From positions 137,180,979 to 137,244,978 of the forward strand of contig NC_057809.1 of assembly GCF_018294505.1 (NCBI RefSeq): a DNA stretch of 64,000 nt, given 5' to 3'. Source of the DNA: Triticum aestivum (taxonomy: Eukaryota > Streptophyta > Magnoliopsida > Poales > Poaceae). The translations under genes were made by a program, and so were the position numbers. How positions within the stretch are numbered: the stretch's first letter is position 1; every line of letters starts with the position of its first letter. Below the pieces are notes generated by a model. It worked only from the letters and a program-made list of their open reading frames with translations, did not search any database and was not told the origin of the DNA. This document shows, piece by piece, positions 11,217 to 23,063 of the stretch.

Positions 11217-13712
11217 TCAACCAAGAATAATAGACATACTATCGTCCACGGGAATATCAAGAATAACAAAGTCTGTTAAAATAGTAACGTTTGCAACCAC
11301 AACAGGCACATCCTCACAAATACTGACAGGTATAGCAGTTGATTTATCAGCCATTTGCAAAGATATTTCAGTAGGTGTCAACTTATTCAAATCAAGTCTA
11401 CGATGTAAAGAGAGAGGCATAGCACTAACACCAGCTCCAAGATCACATAAAGCAGTTTTAACATAGTTTCTTTTAATGGAGCATGGTATAGTTGGTACTC
11501 CTGGATCTCCAAGTTTCTTTGGTATTCCACCTTTAAAAGTATAATTAGCAAGCATGGTGGAAATTTCATCTTCCAGTATATTTCTTTTATTTGTAACAAT
11601 ATCTTTCATGTACTTAGCATAAGGATTCATTTTCAGCATATCAGTCAAACGCATACGCAAAAAGATAGCTCTAATCATTTCAGCAAAGCACTCAAAATCC
11701 TCATCATCCTTTTTCTTGGATGATTTAGGAGGAAAAGGCATGGGTTTCTGAACCCATGGTTCTCTTTCTTTACCATGCTTCCTAGCAACAAAGTATCTCT
11801 TATCATAACGTTGATTCTTTGATTGTGGGTCATCAAGATAAACAACAGGTTCAATCTCTACATCATTGTCATTGCTAGGTTGAGCATAAACATGAACATC
11901 ATCATTAACATTGTCACTAGGTTCATGTTCATTACCAGATTGTGTTTTAGCATCACAAATAGAAATATCATTGGGACTCTTAGGTGTGTCAACAACAGGT
12001 TTACTAGAAGCATGCAAAGTCCTATCATTTTTCTTTTTCTTCTTCTTAGAAGAACTAGGTACATCAACATTAGTTCTCTGGAAATCTTTCTCAATTCTCT
12101 TAGGGTGTCCCTCATGATACAAAGGTTCCTGAGTCATTTTACCCCCTCAAGTCACAACTCTAACAGCATTATCATTTTTCTTATTATTTAATTCATTGAG
12201 CAAATCATTCTGAGCTTTAAGTACTTGTTCTACTTGAGTGGTAACCATAGAAGCATGTTTACTAATAAGTTTAAGTTCACCTTTAACTCTATACATATAA
12301 TCACTCAAGTGTTCAATCATATAAGCATTACGTTTCAATTGTCTACTAACATAAGAATTGAAGTTTTCTTGTTTAACAATAAAATTATCAAACTCATCCA
12401 AGCATTGGCTAGCAGACTTATAATGAGGAATATCACCTTCATCAAATCTATAGAGAGAATTTACCTTTACTACCTGTGTCGGGTTATCAAGACCATGTAT
12501 TTCTTCAATAGGTGGTAAATTCTTAACATCTTCAGCTTTAATACCTTTTTATTTCATAGATTTCTTTGCCTCTTGCATATCTTCAGGACTGAGAAATAGA
12601 ATACCCCTTTTCTTCGGAGTTGGCTTAGGAGTTGGTTCAGGAAGTGTCCAATCATTTTCATTACTCAGCATATTATTCAATAGCAATTAAGCTTGATCAA
12701 CAGTTCTTTCCCTGAAAACACAACCAGCACAACTATCCAGGTGGTCTCTGAAAGCATCGATTAGTCCATTATAAAAGATATCAAGTATTTCATTTTTCTT
12801 GAGAGGATGATCAGCCAAAGCATTAAGTAATCGAAGAAGCCTCCCCCAAGCTTGTGCGAGACTCTCTTCTTCAATTTGCACAAAATTATATATTTCCCTT
12901 AAGGCAGCTTGTTTCTTATGAGCGGGGAAATATTTAGTAGAGAAGTAATAAATCATATACTGGGGACTATGCACACAACCAGGATCAAGAGAATTAAACC
13001 ATGTTTTACCATCACCCTTTAATGAGAATGGAGACAACTTAAGGATAAAGTAATAGCGAGTTTTCTCATCATTAGTGAATAGGGTGGCTATATCATTAAA
13101 TTTAGTAAGATGTGCCACAACAGTTTTAGATTCATAGCCATAAAAAGGATCAGATTCAACCAAAGTAATTAACTCAGGGTCGACGGAAAAATCATAATCC
13201 TTATCAGAAATACAGATAGGTGAAGTAGTAGCAAAAGCAGGATCATATTTCATTCTAGCATTCAAAGATTTTTCTTTCAGCTTAGCTAACAGTTTCTTAA
13301 GATCGTATTTATTATTGCAAGCTAAAAAGTCTCCAGCAGTTTCTTCATCCATAACATAACCCTGAGGCACAACAGGCAATTCATATCTAGGGGGAGAATC
13401 TTCATCATCACTTTCATCAATATTACCAGTTTCAATAATTTCATTCTCTCTAACCCTAGCAAGTTGTGTATTAAGAAATTCACCTAGTGGCACAGTATTA
13501 TCAAGCATAGAAGTAGTTTCATCATAAGCATCATGCAAAGCAGAAGTGGCATCATCAATAACATGCGACATATTAGAATGAATATCATGTGTAGGTGTCG
13601 CTAGTTTACTCATAACAGAAGGTGAATCAAGTTCAGAGCTAGATGGCATTTCCTTACCTCCCCTCATAGTTGAGGGAAAAATCTTGGTTCTTTCATATTT
13701 CAAGTTCCTCAT
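11217..13712 (-). pseudogene. gag-pro: Gypsy gag-protease, inactivated
   Basis: A single frame about 832 codons long with no frameshift, broken by four in-frame stops at 12687-12689 (TAA), 12549-12551 (TAA), 12147-12149 (TGA) and 11217-11219 (TGA). The start is taken as the ATG at 13712. Residues about 190-335 are a retrotransposon gag core (W-F-N-S-L, YF-S-KYFP and AW-RL blocks). A Lys-rich linker follows. The C-terminal aspartic protease has its catalytic Asp in CDLGAG at 11442-11444. Both TGA stops fit C-to-T change at CpG, typical of methylated transposons. After the protease there is no RT, RNase H or integrase: only about 150 nt plus the region on the far side of the solo LTR reach the ORF1 leader. 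The element is therefore non-autonomous by structure and also dead by mutation. Confidence 0.85.
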
Positions 13713-13790
13713 AGTGATCAACAGATATAAATCCCAAGTGACTCAAAGAATAGAGCTATGTTCCCCAGCAACAGCGCCAGAAAATAGTCT
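13713..13790 (-). other. Leader and primer-site region beside LTR half
   Basis: Read on minus, the LTR half ending in GGGTTATCA at 13791 is followed by AGACTATTTTCTGGCGCTG and then a short leader to the gag start. TTCTGGCGCxGTTGC is the primer-binding-region style seen after LTRs of this group; the minus-strand LTR beginning at 15618 is followed by a similar block. This shows that the left arm of the palindrome is the 5' LTR of the gag-bearing element. Confidence 0.55.
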
Positions 13791-14792
13791 TGATAACCCA
13801 CAAGTATAGGGGATCGCAATAGTTTTCGAGGGTAGAGTATTCAACCCAAATTTATTGATTCGACATAAGGCGAGCCAAAGAATATTCTCAAGTATTAACA
13901 GTTGAGTTGTCAATTCAACCACACTTGAAAGACTTAATATCCGCAGGAAAGTATTTAGTAGCAAAGTAATATGGAAGTAACGGTAACGGTGGCAAAGGTA
14001 ATAGTAATAGTTTTTGTAGTGATTGCAACAGTGGCAGTGGAAAAGTAACTAAGCAAAGATCAACATGTGAAAAGCTTGTAGGCATTGGATCAGTGATGGA
14101 TAATTATGTCGGATGCGATTCCTCATGCAACAGTTATAACATAGGGTGACACGGAACTAGCTCCAGTTCATCAATGTAATGTAGGCATGTATTCTGAATA
14201 TAGTCATACGTGCTTATGGAAAAGAACTTGCATGGCATCTTTTGTCCTACCCTCCCGTGGCAGCAGGGTCCTATTGGAAACTAAGATGCCTTAATATCCC
14301 TTAGTTTCCAATAGGACCCCGCGGCCATGGGAGGGTAGGACAAAAGATGTCATACAAGTTCTTTTCCATAAGCACGCATGACTATATTCGGAATACATGC
14401 CTACATTACACTGATGAACCGGAGCTAGTTCTGTGTCACCCTATTTTATAACTGTTGCATGAGGAATCGCATCCGACATAATTATCCATCACTGATCCAA
14501 TATCTACGAGCTTTTCACATATTGATATTTGCTTAGTTACTTTATCGTTGCTATGGTTACAATCATTACAAAACCAATACTATTACTTTTGCCACCGTTA
14601 CTGCTGCTTCCATAATACTTCGCTACTAAATACTTTGCTGCAGATATTAAGTCTTTCAGGTGCAGTTGAATTGACAACTCAAATGTGAATACTTGAGAAT
14701 ATTCTTTGGCTCCCCTTATGTCGAATCAATAAATTTGGGTTGAATACTCTACCCTCGAAAACTGTTGCAATCCCCTATACTTGTGGGTTATC
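13791..14792. repeat. Near-palindrome of two inverted LTR halves
   Basis: Left arm 13791-14285 and right arm 14300-14792 are inverted copies of the 3' half of the family-1 LTR (compare 835-1353), separated by a 14-nt spacer (14286-14299). Outer ends are TGATAACCCACAAG and CTTGTGGGTTATC. At the centre, GGGTCCTATTGGAAACTAAG mirrors its complement exactly. The left arm runs into the leader and gag gene at 13712, as a 5' LTR should. The right arm ends inside the 15382 reading frame of another element. No matching target-site duplication is visible, so this is not a clean insertion. Confidence 0.85.
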
Positions 14793-15382
14793 TGATCATA
14801 ATCAAATTCAACAATATAGCTATCACATAAAATATTCTCAACACGATCCACATGCATGCAAAGTTGACACTCTTCCAAAATAGTGGGATTAACATTAACT
14901 AAAGTCATGACCTCTGCAAACCCACTTTTATCAAAAAATTCATAAGATTGAACATTCTCCAAATATGTGGGGTCTAAAGTTAACACTCTTCCAAACCCAC
15001 TTTCAATAATATTGCAAACACTATTATAAATATTATATTCATTATGGGGCTTAAATAATTTTTCAAGATCATAAGAAGAATCACCCCAATCATGATCATT
15101 GCAACAAGTAGTGGACATAGCAAAACTAGCATCCCCAAGCTTAGAGTTTTGCATATTATTAGCACAATTGGCATTCATAGAATTTATAATAACATAATTA
15201 CAATCATGCTTTTTATTCAAAGATCTATTGTGAATCACTTCATAAAGCACTTCATAACAATTTTTAGATTCACGAATTTCAAACAAAACCTCATAAAGAT
15301 AATCTAGTGCACTCAACTCACTAGCAATAGGTTCATCATAATTGGATCTCTTAAAAAGATTAGCAAGAGGATGAGGATCCAT
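14793..15382 (-). pseudogene. 5' ORF of minus Gypsy, truncated by palindrome
   Basis: ATG at 15382 opens a frame that follows the 5' leader of the element whose LTR starts at 15618. About 197 codons are native; the frame then runs into the inverted repeat and stops in foreign sequence at 14726. The protein is acidic, Asn/Tyr/Cys-rich and shows no motif I recognise. Similar leader ORFs between LTR and gag occur in some Athila-type elements, but I cannot name a function. Its 3' part is displaced or lost. Confidence 0.45.
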
Positions 15383-15617
15383 AACAATAGATATTTAGCA
15401 AGCGAAGACGCAAGCTAATAGAAGGCACATGGTAACATGAGCAAACAGAAGGACGAACATAAGAGGGCGAATAAAATAGCAAAGGTGAAGTGGGGGAGAG
15501 GAAAACGAGAGGCAAATGGAAAATAATGTAATGCGAGGGAGAAGAGTTTGTGATGGGTACTTGGTATGTCTTGACTTGAGCATAGATCTCCCCAGCAACG
15601 ACGCTAGAAATCCTTCT
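15383..15617 (-). other. 5' leader and primer-binding region of split-LTR Gypsy
   Basis: Directly after the LTR end (TAGCA on minus at 15618) comes AGAAGGATTTCTAGCGTCG, then non-coding leader to the ATG at 15382. Position and the TTCT-GCG-CG-TTGC pattern match primer-binding regions of this group. The tRNA is not assigned. Confidence 0.55.
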
Positions 15618-16197
15618 TGCTACCTCTTGAGCATGCATTGGTTTTTCCTTGAAGAGGAAAGGGTGATGCACCAAAGTAGCGTAAGTATTTCCCTCAGTTT
15701 TTGAGAACCAAGGTATCAATCCAGTAGGAGATAACACGCAAGTCCCTAGTACATGCACAAACAATCAAGAACCTCGCAACCAACGCGATGAAGGGGTTGT
15801 CAATCCCTTCACGATCACTTACGAAAGTGAGATCTGATAAAGATAATAAGATAAATATTTTTGGTATTTTTGTTGTATAGATTGGAAAGTAAAGATTACA
15901 AAATAGTAAACGTGATGCGATAATAAAAGAGATGCAATATAATAAGAAAGAGACCCGGGGGCCATAGGTTTCACTATTGGCTTCTCTCATGATAGAAAGT
16001 ATTACGGTGGGCGAACAAATTACTGCCGAGCAATTGATAGAAAAGTGCATAGTTATGAGAATATCTAGGCATGATCATGAATACAAGCATCACGTCTGTG
16101 TCAAGTAGACCAAAACGATTCTGCATCTAGTACTATTACTCCACACATCGACCGCTATCCAGCATGCATCTAGAGTATTAAGTTCATAAGAACAAAG

Positions 16198-17881
16198 TGT
16201 TAGGGAACGTAGCAGAATTTTAAAATTTTCTACGCATCACCAAGATCAATCTATGGAGTCATCTAGCAACGGGGGAGAGGGGAGTGCATCTACATACCCT
16301 TGTAGATCGCGCTCGGAAGCATTCAAGAGAACGGGGTTGATGGAGTCGTACTCGTCGTGATCCAAATCACCGATGACCTAGCGCCGAACGGACGGCACCT
16401 CCGAGTTCAACACACGTACGGTTAGGAAGATGTCTCCTCCAACTTGATCCAGCAAGGGAGAAGGAGAGGTTGATGAAGATCCAGCAGCACGACGGCGTGG
16501 TGGTGGAAGCAACGGTGATCTTGGCAGGGCTTCGCCAAGCTCAGGGAGAGGGAGGAGTGTCACGGGAGGGAGAGGGAGTCGCCAGGGGCTATGGTGGAGC
16601 TGCCCTCCCTCCCCCCCACTATTTATAGGACCCCTAGGGGGGCGCCGGCCCTAGGAGATTGAATCTCCAAGAGGGGGCGGCGGCCAAGGGTGGTGGAGTG
16701 CCCCCCAAGCCAAGTGGGGCGCCCCCACCCCTAGGGTTTCCAACCCTAGGCGCAGGGGAGGCCCATGGGGGCGCACCAGCCCATCTGGGGCTGGTTCCCC
16801 TCCCACTTCAGCCCATGGGCCCTCCGGGATAGGTGGCCCCACCCGGTGGACCCCCGGGACCCTTCCGGTGGTCCCGTTACAATACTGATTACCCCGAAAA
16901 CCTTCCCGATGGCCGAAACTTGACTTCCTATATATAAATATTCACCTCCGAACCAATCCGGAGCTCCTCGTGACGTCCGGGATCTCATCCGGGACTCCGA
17001 ACAACTTTCGGGTTACGGTACTAATATCTCGACAACCCTACCGTCACTGAACCTTGAGACACGCAGACATGACCGAGACGACTCTCCGGCCAATAACCAA
17101 CAACGGGATCTGGATACCCATGTTGGTTCCCACATGCTCCTCGATGATCTCATTGGATGAACCACGATGTCGAGGATTCGATCAATCCCATATACAATTC
17201 CCTTTGTCAATCGGTACGTTACTTGCCCGAGACTCGATCGTCGGTATCCCAATACCTCGTTCAATCTCGTTACCGGTAGGTCATTTTACTCATACTGTAA
17301 TGCATGATCCTGTGATCAACCACTTGGTCACATTGAGCTCATTATGATGATGCATTACCGAGTGGGCCCAGAGATACCTCTCCGTCATACGGAGTGACAA
17401 ATCCCAGTCTCGATTCGTGCCAACCCAACAGACACTTTCGGAGATACCTGTAGTGTACCTTTATAGTCACCCACTTACGTTATGACGTTTGGCACACCCA
17501 AAGCACTCCTACGGTATCCGGGAGTTGCACAATCTCATGGTCTAAGGAAATGATACTTGACATTCGGAAAAGCTATAGCAAATGAACTACACGATCTTTG
17601 AGCTATGCTTAGGATTGTGTCTTGTCCATCACATCATTCTCCTAATGATGTGATCCCATTATCAATGACATCCAATGTCCATAGTCAGGAAACCATGACT
17701 ATCTTTCGATCAACGAGCTAGTCAACTAGAGGCTCACTAGAGACGTGTTGTGGTCTATGTATTCACACATGCATTACGATTTCCGGATAACACAATTATA
17801 GCATGAACAATAGACAATTATCATGAACAAAAAATATAATAATAACCATTTTATTATTGCCTCTAGGGCATATTTCCAACA
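16198..17881 (-). repeat. 3' LTR of the Angela-type element
   Basis: A 1,684-bp LTR. On minus it begins TGTTGGAAATATGCCC and ends ACGTTCCCTAACA; the TATA box is TATAAATA at 16620-16627. Against the 5' LTR it lacks about 20 bp near 17050 (the piece with CCCTACGGGTTCGGG) and carries about 18 bp extra near 16555-16580. The two LTRs are otherwise very similar by eye. Confidence 0.95.
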
Positions 17882-17896
17882 GTCTCCCATTTGCAG
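17882..17896 (-). other. Polypurine tract of the Angela-type element
   Basis: On minus the sequence CTGCAAATGGGAGAC sits directly before the 3' LTR, the expected priming site for plus-strand DNA. Confidence 0.75.
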
Positions 17897-17913
17897 TAGA
17901 GTCAATAGTCTAG

Positions 17914-20900
17914 TTACATTGTGATGAATCGAACACGCATGCAGTTCTGGTGTTGATCATGTTTTGCTCTAGGGAGAGGTTTAGTCAATGGATCTGCCAC
18001 ATTCAGGTCCGTATGTACTTTACAAATATCTATGTCTCCATTTTGAACAGTTTCACGAATGGAGTTGAAGGGACGCTTGATATGCCTGGTCTTCCTGTGA
18101 AACCTGGGCTCCTTGGCAAGGGCAATAGCTCCAGTGTTGTCATAGAAGAGAGTCATCGGGCCCGAAGCATTGGGTATGACTCCTAGGTCGGTAATGAACT
18201 CCTTCACCCAGATTGCCTCTTGTGCTGCCTCCGAGGCTGCCATGTACTCCGCTTCACATGTAGATCCCGCCACAACGCTTTGCTTGCAACTGCACCAGCT
18301 TACTGCCCCACCATTCAAAATATACACGTATCCGATTTGTGACTTGGAGTCATCCAGATCTATGTCGAAGCTAGCATCGACGTAACCCTTTACGACGAGC
18401 TCTTCATCACCTCCATAAACGAGAAACATATCCTTAGTCCTCTTCAGGTACTTCAGGATGTTCTTGACTGATGTCCAGTGTTCCATGCCGGGATTACTTT
18501 GGTACCTTCCTACCAAACTTACAGGAAGGTTTACATCAGGTCTGGTACACAGCATAGCATACATGATAGACCCTATGGCCGAGGCATAGGGGACAACACT
18601 CATCTTTTCTCTATCTTCTGCCGTGGTCGGGCATTGAGTCGTGCTCAATCTCGTACCTTCCAATACAGGCAAGAACCCCTTCTTTGACTGATCCATTTTG
18701 AACTTCTTCAATATCTTGTCAAGGTACGTACTCTGTGAAAGACCAATGAGGCATCTCGATCTATCTCTATAGATCTTGATGCCTAATATATAAGCAGCTT
18801 CTCCAAGATCCTTCATTGAAAAACACTTGTTCAAGTAGGCCTTTATGCTTTCCAAGAATTCTATATCATTTCCCATCAACAGTATGTCATCCACATACAA
18901 TATGAGAAATTCTACAAAGCTCCCACTCACTTTCTTGTAAATGCAGGCTTCTCCATAAGTCTGTGTAAACCCAAACGCTTTGATCATCTCATCAAAACGA
19001 ATGTTCCAACCCCGAGATGTTTGCACCAGCCCATAAATCGAGCGTTGGAGCTTGCACACCTTGTCAGCATTCTTAGGATCGACAAAACCTTCCGGCTGCA
19101 TCATATACAATTCTTCCTTAAGGAAACCATTAAGGAATGCCGGTTTGACGTCCATTTGCCATATCTCATAATCATAGAATGCGGCAATTGCTAACATGAT
19201 TCGGACGGACTTCAGCTTCGCTACGGGTGAGAAAGTCTCATCGTAGTCAACCCCTTGAACTTGTCGATAACCCTTAGCGACAAGCCGAGCTTTATAGATG
19301 GTCACATTACCATCCGCATCTGTCTTCTTCTTAAAGATCCATTTATTTTCTATGGCTCGCCGATCATCGGGCAAGTCAGTCAAAGTCCATACTTCGTTTT
19401 CATACATGGATCCTATCTCGGATTTCATGGCTTCCAGCCATTTGACAGAATTCGGGCCCACCATCGCTTCTTCATAGTTCGAAGGTTCACCGTTGTCTAA
19501 CAACATGATTTCCAAGACATGGTTGCCGTACCACTCTGGTGCGGAACGTGTCCTTGTGGACCTACGAAGTTCAGTAGCAACTTGATCTGAAGTTTCATGA
19601 TCATCATCATTAACTTCCTCTCTAGTCGGTGCAGGCACCTCAGGAACATTTTCCTGAGCTGCGCCACTCTCCGGTTCAAGAGGCTATACTTCATCAAGTT
19701 CTACTTTCCTCTCACTTACTTCTTTCGAGAGAAACTCTTTCTCTAGACAGGATCCATTCTTGGCAACAAAGATCTTGCCTTCGGATCTGAGGTAGAAGGT
19801 ATACCCAATAGTTTCTTTAGGGTATCCTATGAAGACGCATTTTCCGATTTGGGTTCGAGCTTTTCAGGTTGAAGTTTCTTCACGTAAGCATCGCATCCCC
19901 AAACTTTTAGAAACGACAGCTTAGGTTTCTTCCCAAACCATAATTCATACGGTGTCGTCTCAACGGATTTCGACGAAGCCCTATTTAAAGTGAATGCGGC
20001 AGTCTCTAAAGCATAGCCCCAAAATGACAGTGGTAGATCGGTAAGAGACATCATAGATCGCACCATATCTAATAGAGTGCGATTACGACGTTCGGACACA
20101 CCATTACGCTGAGGTGTTCCAGGCGGCGTGAGTTGTGAAACTATTCCACATTTCCTTAAGTGCGTGCCAAATTCGTGACTCAAATAATCTCCCCCACAAT
20201 CTGATCGCAAGAACTTGATTTTCCTGTCACGTTGATTCTTAACCTCACTCTGAAATTCCTTGAACTTTTCAAAGGTCTCAGACTTGTGGTTCATTAAGTA
20301 GACATACCCATATCTACTCAAGTCATCAGTGAGGGTGAGAACATAACGATAGCCACCGCGAGCCTCAACACTCATTGGACCGCACACATCAGTATGTATG
20401 ATTTCCAATAAGTTGGTTGCTTGCTCCATTGTTCCGGAGAACGGAGTCTTGGTCATTTTTCCCATGAGGCATGGTTCGCACGTGTCAAATGATTCATAAT
20501 CAAGAGACTCCAAAAGTCCATCTTCATGGAGTTTCTTCATGCGTTTGACACCAATGTGACCAAAGCGGCAGTGCCACAAGTATGTGGGACTATCATTATT
20601 AACCTTACATCTTTTGGTATTCACACTATGAATATGTGTAACATCACGTTCGAGATTAAATAAGAATAAACCATTGACCAGCGGGGCATGACCATAAAAC
20701 ATATCTCTCATATAAATAGAACAACCATTATTCTCGGATTTAAATGAGTAGCCATATCGTATTAAACAAGATCCTGATACAATGTTCATGCTCAAAGCTG
20801 GCACTAAATAACAATTATTGAGGTTTAAAACTAATCTTGTAGGTAAATGCAGAGGTAGCGTGCCGACGGCGATCACATCGACCTTGGAACCATTCCCGAC

Positions 20901-21789
20901 GTGCATCGTCACCTCGTCCTTCGCCAGTCTCCGCTTATTCCGCATCTCCTTTGGTGTTGCCGGCCTTCTTGTCCGCTAAGTACTTGGGGCAGTTCCGCTT
21001 CCAGTGACCACTTCCCTTGCAATAAAAACACTCAGTCTCAGGCTTGGGTCCATTCTTTAGCTTCTTCCCGACAGCTTGCTTACCGGGCGCGGCAACTCCC
21101 TTGCCGTCCTTCTTGAAGTTCTTTTTACCCTTGCCTTTCTTGAACTTAGTGGTTTTATTCACCATCAACACTTGATGTTCCTTTTTGATTTCTACCTCCG
21201 CTGATTTCAGCATTGAATATACCTCAGGAATGGTCTTTTCCATCCCCTGCATATTGAAGTTCATCACAAAGCTCTTGTAGCTCGGTGGAAGCGACTGAAG
21301 GATTCTGTCAATGACCGCGTCATCCGGGAGATTAACTCCCAGCTAAGTCAAGCGGTTATGCAACCCAGACATTTTGAGTATGTGCTCACTGACAGAACTA
21401 TTTTCCTCCATCTTACAGCTGAAGAACTTGTCAGAGACTTCATATCTCTCGACCCGGGCATGAGCTTGGAAAACCATTTTCAGCTCTTGGAACATCTCAT
21501 ATGCTCCGTGTTGCTCAAAACGTTTTTGGAGCCTCGGTTCTAAGCTGTAAAGCATGCCACACTGAACCAGGGAGTAATCATCAGCACGGGACTGCCAAGC
21601 ATTCATGACATCTTGGTTTGCTGGGGGTGGTGCTTCACCTAGCGGTGCTTCAAGGACATATGCTTTCTTGGCAGCTATGAGGATGATCCTCAAGTTCCGG
21701 ACCCAGTCCGTATAGTTGCTACCATCGTCTTTCAGCTTGGTTTTCTCTTGGAACGCGTTGAAGTTGAGGACAACATTAGCGTGGGCCAT
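17914..21789 (-). pseudogene. gag-pol: Copia gag-pol polyprotein, inactivated
   Basis: ATG at 21789 begins a BARE1-type gag. Order: gag (21789-21050), zinc knuckle with CX2CX4HX4C spacing (CFYCKGSGHWKRNC, about 20990-21031), integrase (20600-19830), RT with YVDD at 18886-18897, and RNase H to 17914. In the integrase the HHCC zinc motif (HCRFGHI...CEPC) and the acidic D, D, E residues (HTD, RSD, SER) are retained. Lesions: TAG at 21343-21345; a deletion with frame change near 20940 that joins the post-knuckle KKAGNTKG directly to MRNKRRLAKDE and removes the protease active-site D-T/S-G; a single-base loss near 19845 that restores the gag frame; TAG at 19684-19686. The product cannot mature itself, so the copy could move only with help in trans. 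Confidence 0.93.
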
Positions 21790-23063
21790 TTGATCTACAA
21801 GACATATTGTAAAGATTTTAGACTAAGTTCATGATAATTAAGTTCATCTAATCAAATTATTTAATGAACTCCCACTCAGATAGACATCCCTCTAGTCATC
21901 TAAGTGATACATGATCCGATTCAACTAGGCCATGTCCGATCATCACGTGAGACGGACTAGTCATCATCGGTGAACATCTTCATGTTGATCGTATCTTCTA
22001 TACGACTCATGTTTGACCTTTCGGTCTTCCGTGTTCCGAGGCCATGTCTGTACATGCTAGGCTCGTCAAGTCAACCTAAGTGTTTTGCGTGTGTAAATCT
22101 GGCTTACACCCGTTGTATGCGAACGTTAGAACCTATCACACCCGATCATCACGTGGTGCTTCGGAACAACGGACCTTAGCAACGGTGCACAGTTAGGGGG
22201 AACACTTTCTTGAAATTATTGTGAGGGATCATCTTATTTTTGCTACCATCGTTCTAAGCAAATAACATGTAAAACATGATAAACATCACATGCAATCAAA
22301 TAGTGACATGATGTGGCCAATATCATTTTGCTCCTTTTTGATCTCCATCTTCGGGGCGCCATGATCATCATCGTCACCGGCATGACACCATGATCTCCAT
22401 CATCGTGTCTTCTTGAAGTTGTCTCGTCATCTATTACTTCTACTACTATGGCTAACGCTTTAGCAATAAAGTAAAGTAATTACATGACGTTTATGTTGAC
22501 ATGCAGGTCATAAATAAATAAAGACAACTCCTATGGCTCCTGCCGATTGTCATACTCATCGACATGCAAGTCGTGATTCCTATTACAAGAACATGATCAA
22601 TCTCATACATCACATATATCATTCATCACATCCTTTTGGCCATATCACATCACACAGCACATGCTGCAAAAACAAGTTAGACGTCCTCTAATTGTTGTTG
22701 CAAGTTTTTACGTGGCTGCTATAGGTTTCTAGCAAGAACGTTTCTTACCTACGCCAAAACCACAACGTGATATGCCAATTTCTATTTACCCTTCATAAGG
22801 ACCCTTTTCATCGAATCCGATCTGACTAAAGTGGGAGAGACAGACACCCGCCAGCAACCTTATGCAACTAGTGCATGTCAATCGGTGGAACCAGTCTCAT
22901 GTAAGCGTACGTGTAAGGTTAGTCCGGGCCGCTTCATCCCACGATGCCGCCAAATCAAGATAAGACTAGTAACAGCAAGCAAATTGACAATATCCACGCC
23001 CACAACTGCTTTGTGTTCTACTCGTGCATAGAAACTACGCATAGACCTAGCTCATGATGCCAC
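21790..23063 (-). other. Untranslated leader of the Angela-type element
   Basis: 1.27 kb between the 5' LTR and the gag start, with no credible coding frame. Long leaders are normal for BARE1-type elements and are thought to carry packaging and dimerisation signals. Confidence 0.75.
23048..23062 (-). other. Primer-binding site, initiator-Met type, degenerate
   Basis: On minus, one base after the 5' LTR, TGGCATCATGAGCTA resembles the TGGTATCAGAGC site used by most Copia elements for initiator tRNA-Met, with several changes. Confidence 0.6.

Noticed and set aside
20945..21116. Plus-strand frames opposite the Angela gag-pol
   Set aside because: Shadows of the minus-strand coding sequence; the same applies to the plus frames at 18170-18687 and 19255-19500.
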